Source: UBA9337 sp038331135 (lineage in GTDB: Bacteria; Patescibacteriota; Minisyncoccia; Moranbacterales; UBA9337). From it: a stretch of DNA of 28,716 nucleotides. The notes below the pieces were generated by a model that saw nothing but the letters and a program-made list of their open reading frames with translations, had not been told where the DNA came from and searched no databases. The translations under genes were made by a program, and so were the position numbers. The stretch covers positions 1 through 28,716 of the forward strand of contig JBBQOS010000008.1 of NCBI GenBank assembly GCA_038331135.1, written 5' to 3'. Shown here in pieces: positions 14,870-23,344 of the stretch; the first letter of the stretch is position 1, and every line of letters starts with the position of its first letter.

Positions 14870-15553
14870 TTAGATGTTTAGGATTTCGTCTAATTTTTCG
14901 TCTATATCATCTCCCAAAATATTATCTTCTTTTTTCTTAGATTTTTTCTTTGGCTTTTCATTGATTACATCTTCTTCAATCTTAATTTCCTCAGCTTTAA
15001 CTATTTCAGTTTTAGGATCCTTAATTTCAATGGCAGTCTCAACTTTTACTTCTTCTACCTTTTTAACTGCTGGAGTTTTTAGAGCTACTACTGCTTCTTT
15101 TTCAACTTTTTTAACTTGAGGAGTTGCTGCTACTTTTTCTCTTGGCTTTTCCTTTCTTTGTCCGTTTCTATTTCCTTCTCTGGCGGCATATTGCTCTTTG
15201 GATTTTTCTTCAATTCCCTCTAAATCTTTTAGAGGTGGAAGATCGTCAGTTTTCATAACCATGTATCTCAAGATATCTTGATTGAATCTTAACTCTTTAT
15301 TTATTTCTCCCATTATATCATAATCTGGAAATAATTCATCTCGCTCATCTTTAGACGGAACAGTAAATCTTCTAGCTACGTAAGTTCCCCTAGCTTCTCT
15401 CTTAATCTCATAGGACAATCTTCTTTTTCTTAAAAATTCTCCCTCCAAAAAAGTTCCTTTATGCTTAGTAATTATTCCCTCAATTATTGGTCTTATCGTG
15501 TCCAAATTGGCTTCTTTAGATTCGCCAATTAGGTAACAAATTTCATATTCCAT
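14870..15553 (-). CDS. rpsF: 30S ribosomal protein S6 with long C-terminal extension
   Basis: The first ~105 residues are S6 (MEYEICYLIGESKEANLDTI, GEFLRKRRLSYEIKREARGT, RFNQDILRYMVMKT). They are followed by about 120 extra residues rich in Lys, Glu, Val and Ala (KEAVVALKTPAVKKVEEVKV, KPKKKSKKKEDNILGDDIDE), so the protein has 227 residues rather than ~100-130. The tail is low-complexity and probably disordered. It may bind rRNA or protein; this is inference. A TATAAT 11 nt before the ATG (15565-15570) predicts an almost leaderless mRNA. Confidence 0.93.
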   Translation of the reverse strand: MEYEICYLIGESKEANLDTIRPIIEGIITKHKGTFLEGEFLRKRRLSYEIKREARGTYVARRFTVPSKDERDELFPDYDIMGEINKELRFNQDILRYMVMKTDDLPPLKDLEGIEEKSKEQYAAREGNRNGQRKEKPREKVAATPQVKKVEKEAVVALKTPAVKKVEEVKVETAIEIKDPKTEIVKAEEIKIEEDVINEKPKKKSKKKEDNILGDDIDEKLDEILNI

Positions 15554-15564
15554 ATTTTTTGATT

Positions 15565-15570
15565 ATTATA
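15565..15570 (-). promoter_or_regulatory. -10 box of rpsF
   Basis: TATAAT in TTAGTATAATAATC on the minus strand, 11 nt before the start codon. The -35 is weak. It lies after the rpoC terminator, so it restarts transcription for rpsF-ssb-rpsR. Confidence 0.5.
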
Positions 15571-15602
15571 CTAAATTAACTTAGCTCTAATTATTATTGC
15601 TT

Positions 15603-15650
15603 AAAAAAATAAACTTACCCAAAGAAAGTCCCCTTCTCGGTAAGTTTATT
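15603..15650 (-). terminator. Rho-independent terminator after rpoC
   Basis: On the minus strand AATAAACTTACC pairs perfectly with GGTAAGTTTATT over 12 bp and is followed by a T7 run (15603-15609). It ends the rpoB-rpoC transcript and precedes rpsF. Confidence 0.75.
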
Positions 15651-15651
15651 T

Positions 15652-15698
15652 GGGTGTCTTATCCTTTGGAAAAAAGGCGAGACACCCCAGGACTTTCT
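15652..15698 (-). repeat. Inverted repeats competing with the rpoC terminator
   Basis: GGGTGTCT/AGACACCC (15680-15687 with 15652-15659) forms one hairpin. AGAAAGTCC (15690-15698) is also the exact complement of GGACTTTCT in the terminator loop (15623-15631), so a long helix would cross the terminator hairpin. Confidence 0.6.
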
Positions 15699-15753
15699 TA
15701 AATTGTATTAGTCTAACAATACCACCCAATCGACTGACTGTCAATTTGTTGTA

Positions 15754-18700
15754 TTATTCTTCTCTAAATCCACTTCCAGCTGGAATTAATCTTCCGATAA
15801 TAACGTTCTCTTTTAGACCTCTTAATTTATCATCTTTGCTTTCTATCGAAGCATTAATTAACACTCTGGCAGTTTCAATAAAGGAAGCCGCACTCAAGAA
15901 TGATTCTGTCGATAGTGCCACTTTGGTAATACCCAATATAACCGGATTACCTTGAGCTCTTTTCTTACCATTCTTTTTAGCCTTCTCATTCACAATTTCA
16001 AATCTTTCACGACTAACCACATCTCCATTTAATAATTCAGTTTCTCCAGGACTATCAATCTTAATTCTACTTAACATTTGTCGAATGATAACCTCAATAT
16101 GTTTATCATTGATTCCCTCACCCTGAGAAGCATAGATTTCTTGAATTTCTCGAACGATATATCTATGAACTGCTTCATGACCCATAATTTTGTAAAGTTT
16201 TTTAAGATCAATGTGTCCTTCTGACAAGATTGTTCCTTGGGCAATCAATTCACCTTTGGAAACCTTTACAGATGCATTGGCAGGAATTTGATATTCTTTT
16301 ATTTCATCTTTGTCTGAAGTAGATTCAATCTTGATAGTAATATATTTACCTCGAGCATCAGCTTCAATGCTTCTAATTTTTCCATCAACTTCCGAAATAA
16401 GAGCTTCTCCTTTTGGAGGACGGACCTCAAAAATTTCTTCAACACGAGGAAGACCTTGGGTAATATCAGATCCTGCAACACCTCCGACATGGAAGGTACG
16501 CATAGTGAGCTGAGTTCCGGGCTCTCCAATCGCTTGAGCCGCCACGATTCCAACAGCTTCACCTTTCTTAACGAGACCCCCTCTTCCCAAATCCAATCCA
16601 TAACATTTTTGACAAACACCAACTCTCGTTTTGCAAGCTACCACACTTCTGATTTTAATTTTTGCAATGTTGGCTTCTTCAATAAGTTTAGCTTGCTCTC
16701 TGGTAACTAAATCACCTTTGGTCGCTATTTTTTCTTTAGTCTTTGGATTTACAATATCTTCCAATAGCACTCTACCCCCCACTCTATCGGAAAAATTTTG
16801 TCCGATTCTATCTGAATCCTCTTTATATAAGTAAGTTCCTTCTATATCTTTGCAATCTTCTTCTCTAACTACAATATCCTGACTAACATCCACTAAACGA
16901 CGAGTAAGATAACCTGCGCTTGCAGTTCGAAGAGCTGTATCAGACATACCTTTTCTAGCTCCATGAGTAGACATAAAATATTCCAACACATTTAGGCCCT
17001 CTTTAAATGAACTCTTAACTGGTAGCTCCATAGTTTCACCACTGGCATCCGCCATTAAACCTTTCATACCAGTCATCTGCACAACTACAGATTCACTACC
17101 TCTAGCTTTTGAATAAACCATTGCGTAAACTGGACCTTCCTTATCTAATGAATTTCGCACTTCATCGGTAATCCTATTTTTGGCTTCATTCCAGATTTCG
17201 ATAGATTTATTTTTCTTTTCTTCAGCAGTCAAGAGACCATCGTTATATTGTCCCAAAACAACTTCGATTTTATCCTCAGACTCTTTCATTATTTGTTGTT
17301 TTTTCTTTGGAACTACAAGGTCGTCCATTCCCCAACTAATTCCAGATTTTCCAGCCGCCTTAAATCCTAGATTTTTTACATTGTCTACAAATTCAGCAGT
17401 CTTTTCTTGACCTACGGCAATTATCATTCTTGAAACTATCTTCTTAAGTTCAGTTTTATTCATTTCAGAGTTTATAAATCTCAACTCTTCCGGAAGAAGC
17501 TCATTAAACATTATTCTACCTACTGAAGTTTGTATAAATTCTCCGTTAAAAATAACATTTATCTTTGCATTAACTTTGAGATAACCCAGTTGATGAGATA
17601 ACAAGGCCTCATCAGCTGAAGAGAAAGATTTAATATCTTGCTTGATAGATTCGTTAATGTGAGTCAAATAATAAATGCCCAAAACAATATCCAAGGTTGG
17701 AATAGTAATCGGGTCACCACTGGCTGGTTTTAGCAAGTTCTTAGAAGAAAGCATCATATTGGCGCTTTCCTCTCTTGCCTTATCTGTAAGTGGCACGTGA
17801 ACCGCCATTTGATCTCCATCGAAATCAGCATTAAACGCGGCACACACCATAGGATGCAACTGAATAGCTTTTCCTTCAATAAGTACTGGCTGAAAAGCTT
17901 GAATTGAAAGTCTATGCAGAGTGGGTGCTCGGTTAAGAAGCACATAATGCTTTTTAATAATATTATCCAAAATTTCATAAGCAACCTCAGTTTCAGTATC
18001 CACCATTCTTCCAGCCATTCTAACATTGTGAGCGTATTCTTTGGTAATTAAATTATTAATAATAAAGGGTTTGAATAATTCAAGCGCCATTTTCTTTGGT
18101 AAACCAACTTGGTGAAGTTTAAGTTGCGGTCCAACTACGATAACACTTCGTCCTGAATAATCGACACGTTTTCCAAGCAAGTTTTGTCGGAAACGACCCT
18201 GCTTTCCTTTAAGTGAATCAGCCAAAGATCGAAGTGGTCTTTTTTGACCAGTTGAAGCAGCCACGGATGCATGCGAACGACGCATACTATTATCAAATAA
18301 AGAATCTACCGCTTCTTGAAGCATTCTTTTTTCGTTTCTGGTAATAACTTCTGGGGCGCCAAGACTAATCAGTTTTTTAAGACGATTGTTTCGATTGATA
18401 ATTCTTCTATATAAATCATTTAGATCGCTGGTTGCATATCTTCCACCATTAAGAGCCACCATTGGACGAAGATCTGGGGGAATAACTGGAATTACGGTTG
18501 GAAACATCCAATTTAACTCTAGCTTGGATTCTTTAAATCCTTGAAGAAGCTTAATTCTTCGTAGAATTTTTTGGTCGCTAGTTTTTCCAGCTTGAGCTAA
18601 TTCTTTCTTAAGATGAGTAATGGTAGTCTCTATGTCTAAAGTTGACAAAAGAGTTCTAATGGCCTCTGCTCCAATTCCAGCAGTAAAAACTTGACCAGCT

Positions 18701-19338
18701 TGAGAAGCTAAATTAAAATAATCTATCTCTGATAAAACTTGAAATAATTTAAGATTTTTTACCTCATTGGCAATATAATCATACTGACCTTTTAAATCCT
18801 CCAAAGTCGCATCAAGATCAGTTGCATCTTTGCTTTCTTTTTTGATTTTCTTAAATTTATTTTTATATTCTCTTTTAGCTTGCTCAATGAATTCTTTACG
18901 TCTTTCTTCATCAATGCTAGTTACGATATAAGCTGAAAAATAAACAACTCTCTCCAAGTTTTGATAAGACAATCCCAAAGCTAAACCAACCCGAGAAGGA
19001 ACACTTCTCAGAAACCAAATATGAGAAACAGGCACCGCCAATTTGATGTGTCCCATTCTTTCTCTTCGAACATTTGATTTGGTAACTTCGACTCCGCATT
19101 TATCACAAACTATGCCCTTATATCTAATTCTTTTATATTTTCCGCAATAACATTCCCAATCCTTAGCTGGACCGAATATTTTTTCACAAAAAAGACCATC
19201 TTTTTCGTAACGCTGAGTTCTATAATTTATAGTTTCTGGCTTAGTCACTTCTCCTCTCGACCAGCCCATTATTTTATCTGGACTAGCAAGACTTAAGCGA
19301 ACACTTTTGAAATCGCTTACACCTGTGTTATTTTCCAT
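15754..19338 (-). CDS. rpoC: DNA-directed RNA polymerase subunit beta'
   Basis: About 1194 residues from the ATG at 19338 (a TTG eight codons upstream is less likely). Key motifs are in order: N-terminal zinc ribbon CYCGKYKRIRYKGIVCDKCG, the clamp KGKQGRFRQNLLGKRVDYSG with PTLHRLSIQAF, the catalytic Mg-binding NADFDGDQMAVHVPL, the bridge-helix region GARKGMSDTALRTASAGYLT, and the second zinc site CKTRVGVCQKCYG followed by AVGIVAAQAIGEPGTQLTMR (trigger loop FHVGG). The length is near the bacterial norm with no large lineage insert. It follows rpoB; a small GC palindrome (19362-19376) lies between them, and a strong terminator follows. Confidence 0.98.
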   Translation of the reverse strand: MENNTGVSDFKSVRLSLASPDKIMGWSRGEVTKPETINYRTQRYEKDGLFCEKIFGPAKDWECYCGKYKRIRYKGIVCDKCGVEVTKSNVRRERMGHIKLAVPVSHIWFLRSVPSRVGLALGLSYQNLERVVYFSAYIVTSIDEERRKEFIEQAKREYKNKFKKIKKESKDATDLDATLEDLKGQYDYIANEVKNLKLFQVLSEIDYFNLASQAGQVFTAGIGAEAIRTLLSTLDIETTITHLKKELAQAGKTSDQKILRRIKLLQGFKESKLELNWMFPTVIPVIPPDLRPMVALNGGRYATSDLNDLYRRIINRNNRLKKLISLGAPEVITRNEKRMLQEAVDSLFDNSMRRSHASVAASTGQKRPLRSLADSLKGKQGRFRQNLLGKRVDYSGRSVIVVGPQLKLHQVGLPKKMALELFKPFIINNLITKEYAHNVRMAGRMVDTETEVAYEILDNIIKKHYVLLNRAPTLHRLSIQAFQPVLIEGKAIQLHPMVCAAFNADFDGDQMAVHVPLTDKAREESANMMLSSKNLLKPASGDPITIPTLDIVLGIYYLTHINESIKQDIKSFSSADEALLSHQLGYLKVNAKINVIFNGEFIQTSVGRIMFNELLPEELRFINSEMNKTELKKIVSRMIIAVGQEKTAEFVDNVKNLGFKAAGKSGISWGMDDLVVPKKKQQIMKESEDKIEVVLGQYNDGLLTAEEKKNKSIEIWNEAKNRITDEVRNSLDKEGPVYAMVYSKARGSESVVVQMTGMKGLMADASGETMELPVKSSFKEGLNVLEYFMSTHGARKGMSDTALRTASAGYLTRRLVDVSQDIVVREEDCKDIEGTYLYKEDSDRIGQNFSDRVGGRVLLEDIVNPKTKEKIATKGDLVTREQAKLIEEANIAKIKIRSVVACKTRVGVCQKCYGLDLGRGGLVKKGEAVGIVAAQAIGEPGTQLTMRTFHVGGVAGSDITQGLPRVEEIFEVRPPKGEALISEVDGKIRSIEADARGKYITIKIESTSDKDEIKEYQIPANASVKVSKGELIAQGTILSEGHIDLKKLYKIMGHEAVHRYIVREIQEIYASQGEGINDKHIEVIIRQMLSRIKIDSPGETELLNGDVVSRERFEIVNEKAKKNGKKRAQGNPVILGITKVALSTESFLSAASFIETARVLINASIESKDDKLRGLKENVIIGRLIPAGSGFREE

Positions 19339-19361
19339 ACTTTTTTGAGAAAGGTTAGTCA

Positions 19362-19376
19362 AAACCCCAGGGGTTT
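19362..19376. repeat. Short palindrome between rpoB and rpoC
   Basis: AAACCCC-A-GGGGTTT, a perfect 7-bp inverted repeat about 24 nt upstream of the rpoC ATG. On the minus strand it is followed by TTTT-less GAC, so it is more a weak pause or attenuator-type hairpin than a terminator. Confidence 0.45.
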
Positions 19377-19439
19377 AATGATCTAACTTACAATATTATG
19401 ATTATGAAGTTATTTTAAAATAGTAATCTATTATTTTAT

Positions 19440-22400
19440 TTATTCATTTTCTTCTTTACTCTTTTTAATTCCAGTTAATTCTACGTCCATACATAAACCT
19501 TTTAATTCGTTTACTAATACATGGAAAGAGGCTGGAATACTTGGGCTACTAATTCTTTCTCCCTTAATGATTGATTCATAAGCACTTGAGCGACCTCTAA
19601 CGTCATCAGACTTAATAGTTAGCATTTCTTGTAAAGTATAAGCAGCTCCATAACCTTCGAGTGCCCAAACTTCCATTTCTCCAAAACGCTGTCCACCAAA
19701 CTGAGCTTTTCCTCCCAACGGCTGTTGAGTAATTAAGGAGTAAGGTCCGATTGATCGCATATGCATCTTGTCATCGATAAGATGGTTCAGTTTCATTATA
19801 TACATCATTCCCACAGTTGATTCGTTATCGAAATAATCTCCAGTTTTTCCATCGATCAATCTAACTTTTCCATTTTCTGGCAAACCAGCTTTTCTCAATT
19901 CACCCTTAATGTCTTCTTCACTCACACCATCAAGTGCAGGAGTGGCTACTTTATAACCCAATTTAGAAGCGGCCCAACCCATATGAATTTCCAAAATCTG
20001 ACCAATATTCATCCGGCTAGCAACTCCCAAGGGATTTAAAATAACATCCACTGGTGTTCCATCTGAAAGATAAGGCATATCTTCAGCTGGAGCAATTCTT
20101 GAAATAACACCTTTATTTCCATGGCGACCAGCTAATTTATCTCCTACTGCTACTCTTCGCAGTTGAGCTACTGAAATTTGAATTTTTTTGATAACTCCAG
20201 TTGATAATTTATCGCCTTGCTCTCTTGAAAATACTCTTACATCTACAACTTTTCCATGTTTACCATGAGAAAGATAAAGTGAAGAATCTTTCACGTCTCT
20301 GGATTTTTCTCCGAATATCGCACGAAGCAATCTCTCCTCAGCAGTCAAATCACCTTCTCCTTTTGGAGTAATTTTTCCTATCAAGATATCTCCTGAAACA
20401 ATTTCTGCTCCGACTCTAATAATTCCTTCTTGATCAAGATTTTTAAGCCTATCCTCTCCAATATTTGGGATATCTCTCGTTACAACCTCTGGTCCAAGTT
20501 TAGTATCTCGCACATCAATTGAAAAGTCTTCAATATGGATAGAGCTGTATCTATCATCATGCAATAATCTTTCTGAAAGAATAATAGCATCCTCAAAATT
20601 ATAACCTTCCCAAGGAATAAAAGCAGTTAACACATTTTGACCAAGGGCGATTTCTCCATTATCAGTTGAAGCTCCATCGGCCAATAAATCTCCTTTGCTA
20701 ACCTTATCCCCGACAGTTACCCGAGGGATTTGATTCATACTAGTAAAAGCATTGGATTTGGCAAAACTTTGCAAAACATATTCTCGTTTGTAAAATTTAT
20801 TTTTTGCTCCAGCAGGATTTTCTTCCTTTACAACAATTCTTCCTGCATCCGCTACTATAACTTCGCCTTCTCCGGCAGATAGCACTACCTGTCCACTATC
20901 AGCAGCGGCCTTGTCTTCAATTCCAGTTCCAACGATTGGAGCTTCTGGTTTAACACAAGATACTGCTTGACGTTGCATATTCGAACCCATCAAGGCGCGG
21001 TTGGCATCATCATGCTCCAAGAAAGGAATCATAGAAGTTGCCACGGAAATACATTGCTTGGCGGACACGTCTACGAAATCCAAATTTTCAACATCAGTCA
21101 TGGAGGGATGACCCTTTACGCGAGCTTCAGCATTTTTAGTCAAAATATTTCCAAATTCATCAGTTTTAATTCCGGCATGCGCGATACTTTTTCTATCTTC
21201 TACAGTCGCATCGATAAATTCTATTTTTTCAGTAATAAATGGAACTACTTTGATGACATCTTTTTTAATTTTAACAATTTCTTTAGCTAATTTGGCGTCA
21301 ATTGTAGTTCCCGCCTTAGCTACGCCAGCAATATTTTCATCTAAAATTCTATTTTCAAGCAATTCGGCGTCGCGCTTTACTGATTTTGCCACAATTAAAT
21401 AAGGAGTTTCTAGAAATCCATATTTATTTATTCTAGCATAAGTAGCCATTTGACCTACCAATCCAATATTTGGACCTTCTGGAGTTTGTACTGGGCAAAT
21501 TCTTCCGTAATGAGAATGATGCACATCTCGCACTTCAAATCCAGCTCGTTCTCTGGTCAAACCTCCTGGACCCATCGCACTTAATCTTCTTTTATGTTCA
21601 AGCTCAGCTAATGGATTTACTTGATCCATAAATTGAGATAATTGAGAACTTGAGAAAAATTCTTTAATAGCGGCTGCTACTGGTCTAGAGTTAACGATTT
21701 GTCCAGGTACTACTGTTTCGATATCGCAAGTACTCATTCGATCCTTAGCATTTCTAGCCATTCGACTCATCCCTACTCTTAATTTATTTTGAATCAATTC
21801 TCCAACTCCTCGCACACGTCTGTTTCCAAGATGATCAATGTCGTCAGCTTGAGCTAGAGGGTCGTTATTTAATCTAATAATTTCTTTAATTATCAAAATC
21901 AAATCACTCACCATCAAAACTCTGTTTTGTTTATCATCAGAAAGAGTTACTTCCAAACGTTGATTGAGTCGATATCTTCCTACGCTACCAAAATCATATT
22001 TATCAAAATCAAAAAACATAGAGTCAATCATTTGCTTGGCATTTTCTTCTGTTGCAAAATCTCCAGGTCTAACTCTTTTGTAAATTTCTTTATAACTTTC
22101 ACCGGCAGTTTTTGAAATATCTTTATTTAAAGTAGTTTCGATATAATCTATATCTCCTCTATTTATATCTGCAAATTCTTTTCTCATCACGGCGTCGCTT
22201 TGTCCGAAAGCTCGCAAAAGAGAAGTAATCGGCAATTTTCTTTTTCTATCAATTTTAACAGAAATTACTCCATCATAGTCAGTATCAATTTCAAGCCAAG
22301 CTCCTCGATTAGGAATAATTTTTGCGCCAAAAGTTTTTCTACCTTTTTGGTAATCCATAGTAAAAAACACTCCGGGGCTTCGGATTAACTGATGCACTAC

Positions 22401-22823
22401 TACTCTTTCAACTCCGTTTATAATAAATGTTCCTCGGTCTGTCATTATCGGGAAGTCTCCCAAATAAATTTCTTGTTCTCTGATTTCTCCTGTTTTTTTA
22501 ATAAGCAAAGAAGCTCTCGCCTTTAGAGGCGCCTCAAAAGAAATATTTTTTCCCTTTGATACTGACTCAATGTATTTTGGTTCGTCTAAATAAAAACCAG
22601 AAATGTTAACTTCTAAGTTTCCTGAAGAATCCTTGACTGGATTAACTTCGTCAATTAAGTCTTGAAAACCCTTTTCTAAAAACCAACCGTAAGAATCAGT
22701 TTGAGATTCTATAAGATTGGGCAATGAGACCATAAAACTCTTTTTAAAGAATTTTCTCTTGGATAATGATGACCCTGATCCTATCCTTTTTTTCACCTTT
22801 AACTCCTTCTTGCTTTTAGACAT
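19440..22823 (-). CDS. rpoB: DNA-directed RNA polymerase subunit beta
   Basis: About 1127 residues from the ATG of MSKSKKELKVKKRIG at 22823. A longer form from 22871 would include a hairpin (ACTCTTT/AAAGAGT) as code and is less likely. Motifs: NLIESQTDSYGWFLEKGFQD, RSPGVFF, rifampicin pocket SQLSQFMDQVNPLAELEHKR with RRLSAMGPGGLTRERAGFEV (Gln, Asp, His and Ser at the usual sensitive positions), GPNIGLVGQMATYAR, HGNKGVISR and the end QPLGGKAQFGGQRFGEMEVW with the ALEGYGAAYTLQEMLTIKSD clamp anchor. First gene of the rpoBC unit, preceded by a consensus promoter. Confidence 0.98.
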   Translation of the reverse strand: MSKSKKELKVKKRIGSGSSLSKRKFFKKSFMVSLPNLIESQTDSYGWFLEKGFQDLIDEVNPVKDSSGNLEVNISGFYLDEPKYIESVSKGKNISFEAPLKARASLLIKKTGEIREQEIYLGDFPIMTDRGTFIINGVERVVVHQLIRSPGVFFTMDYQKGRKTFGAKIIPNRGAWLEIDTDYDGVISVKIDRKRKLPITSLLRAFGQSDAVMRKEFADINRGDIDYIETTLNKDISKTAGESYKEIYKRVRPGDFATEENAKQMIDSMFFDFDKYDFGSVGRYRLNQRLEVTLSDDKQNRVLMVSDLILIIKEIIRLNNDPLAQADDIDHLGNRRVRGVGELIQNKLRVGMSRMARNAKDRMSTCDIETVVPGQIVNSRPVAAAIKEFFSSSQLSQFMDQVNPLAELEHKRRLSAMGPGGLTRERAGFEVRDVHHSHYGRICPVQTPEGPNIGLVGQMATYARINKYGFLETPYLIVAKSVKRDAELLENRILDENIAGVAKAGTTIDAKLAKEIVKIKKDVIKVVPFITEKIEFIDATVEDRKSIAHAGIKTDEFGNILTKNAEARVKGHPSMTDVENLDFVDVSAKQCISVATSMIPFLEHDDANRALMGSNMQRQAVSCVKPEAPIVGTGIEDKAAADSGQVVLSAGEGEVIVADAGRIVVKEENPAGAKNKFYKREYVLQSFAKSNAFTSMNQIPRVTVGDKVSKGDLLADGASTDNGEIALGQNVLTAFIPWEGYNFEDAIILSERLLHDDRYSSIHIEDFSIDVRDTKLGPEVVTRDIPNIGEDRLKNLDQEGIIRVGAEIVSGDILIGKITPKGEGDLTAEERLLRAIFGEKSRDVKDSSLYLSHGKHGKVVDVRVFSREQGDKLSTGVIKKIQISVAQLRRVAVGDKLAGRHGNKGVISRIAPAEDMPYLSDGTPVDVILNPLGVASRMNIGQILEIHMGWAASKLGYKVATPALDGVSEEDIKGELRKAGLPENGKVRLIDGKTGDYFDNESTVGMMYIMKLNHLIDDKMHMRSIGPYSLITQQPLGGKAQFGGQRFGEMEVWALEGYGAAYTLQEMLTIKSDDVRGRSSAYESIIKGERISSPSIPASFHVLVNELKGLCMDVELTGIKKSKEENE

Positions 22824-22943
22824 AAAAACAATTCCCATAACAACTCTTTGTGCATTCACAAAAAGAGTCATCTAATGAGTTTTAAAATAAGTTATTTAAT
22901 TGTCTTTTCGATATATATAATTCATTTGATATCTACATTTCTT

Positions 22944-22971
22944 ATTATACATGTATGTTTAAAGATGTCAA
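22944..22971 (-). promoter_or_regulatory. Consensus promoter of rpoBC
   Basis: Perfect TTGACA (22966-22971) and perfect TATAAT (22944-22949) on the minus strand, 16-bp spacer, with TG just before the -10 (extended -10-like). The leader would be about 115 nt and contains the hairpin ACTCTTT/AAAGAGT near 22845-22870. Confidence 0.85.
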
Positions 22972-23013
22972 ATTTAGGGGGGCTGTATATTTAATACTGT
23001 GGTGGATAACTAA

Positions 23014-23061
23014 AGAGGTGGTAGAATTTAAGCGACTAAACATTAAATTCCCACCACCTCT
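23014..23061. repeat. Long inverted repeat beside a transposase-like fragment
   Basis: AGAGGTGGTAGAATTTAA (23014-23031) pairs with TTAAATTCCCACCACCTCT (23043-23061) with one extra base and an 11-nt loop. It ends directly before the ATG at 23062. It could be an IS end, a terminator or a relic of both. Confidence 0.65.
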
Positions 23062-23235
23062 ATGAAACAAGATATCAAAAAATTACTAGGATTGCAAAAC
23101 ATTTGGATAGTGTCTAGTCCTAACTTAACTAAACCATTATTACTTAAAATCAAGAGAGCTTTTTATAAAAATACCTTGCTACGTATCTTGCTACGTAACA
23201 ACCTGAGTCTATTATATATCCCATATTACCACTAA
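23062..23235 (+). pseudogene. Possible N-terminal transposase fragment (ISL3-like)
   Basis: A 57-residue frame starting MKQDIKKLLGLQNIWIVSS. The opening IKKLLGL resembles ISL3-family transposase starts, but after about 20 residues the sequence is unrecognisable and AT-rich (NTLLRILLRNNLSLLYIPYY). It has a long hairpin just upstream and no ribosome-binding site. I take it as a remnant; it may be a chance frame. The rest of the 22872-23344 gap, apart from the rpoB promoter and the repeat, shows no gene. Confidence 0.3.
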
Positions 23236-23344
23236 ATACCCTCAAAGCAATTTAGGGTTTTGAATGTTGTCTTTGAAATTAATCCTTTTATTTAAATTAT
23301 TTATAATCCGTTAACTCGTTAATGCATTAATAAGCAACAGCGAA

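Noticed and set aside
22824..22871. Earlier rpoB start
   Set aside because: It would translate a leader hairpin; MSKSKKEL at 22823 fits better.
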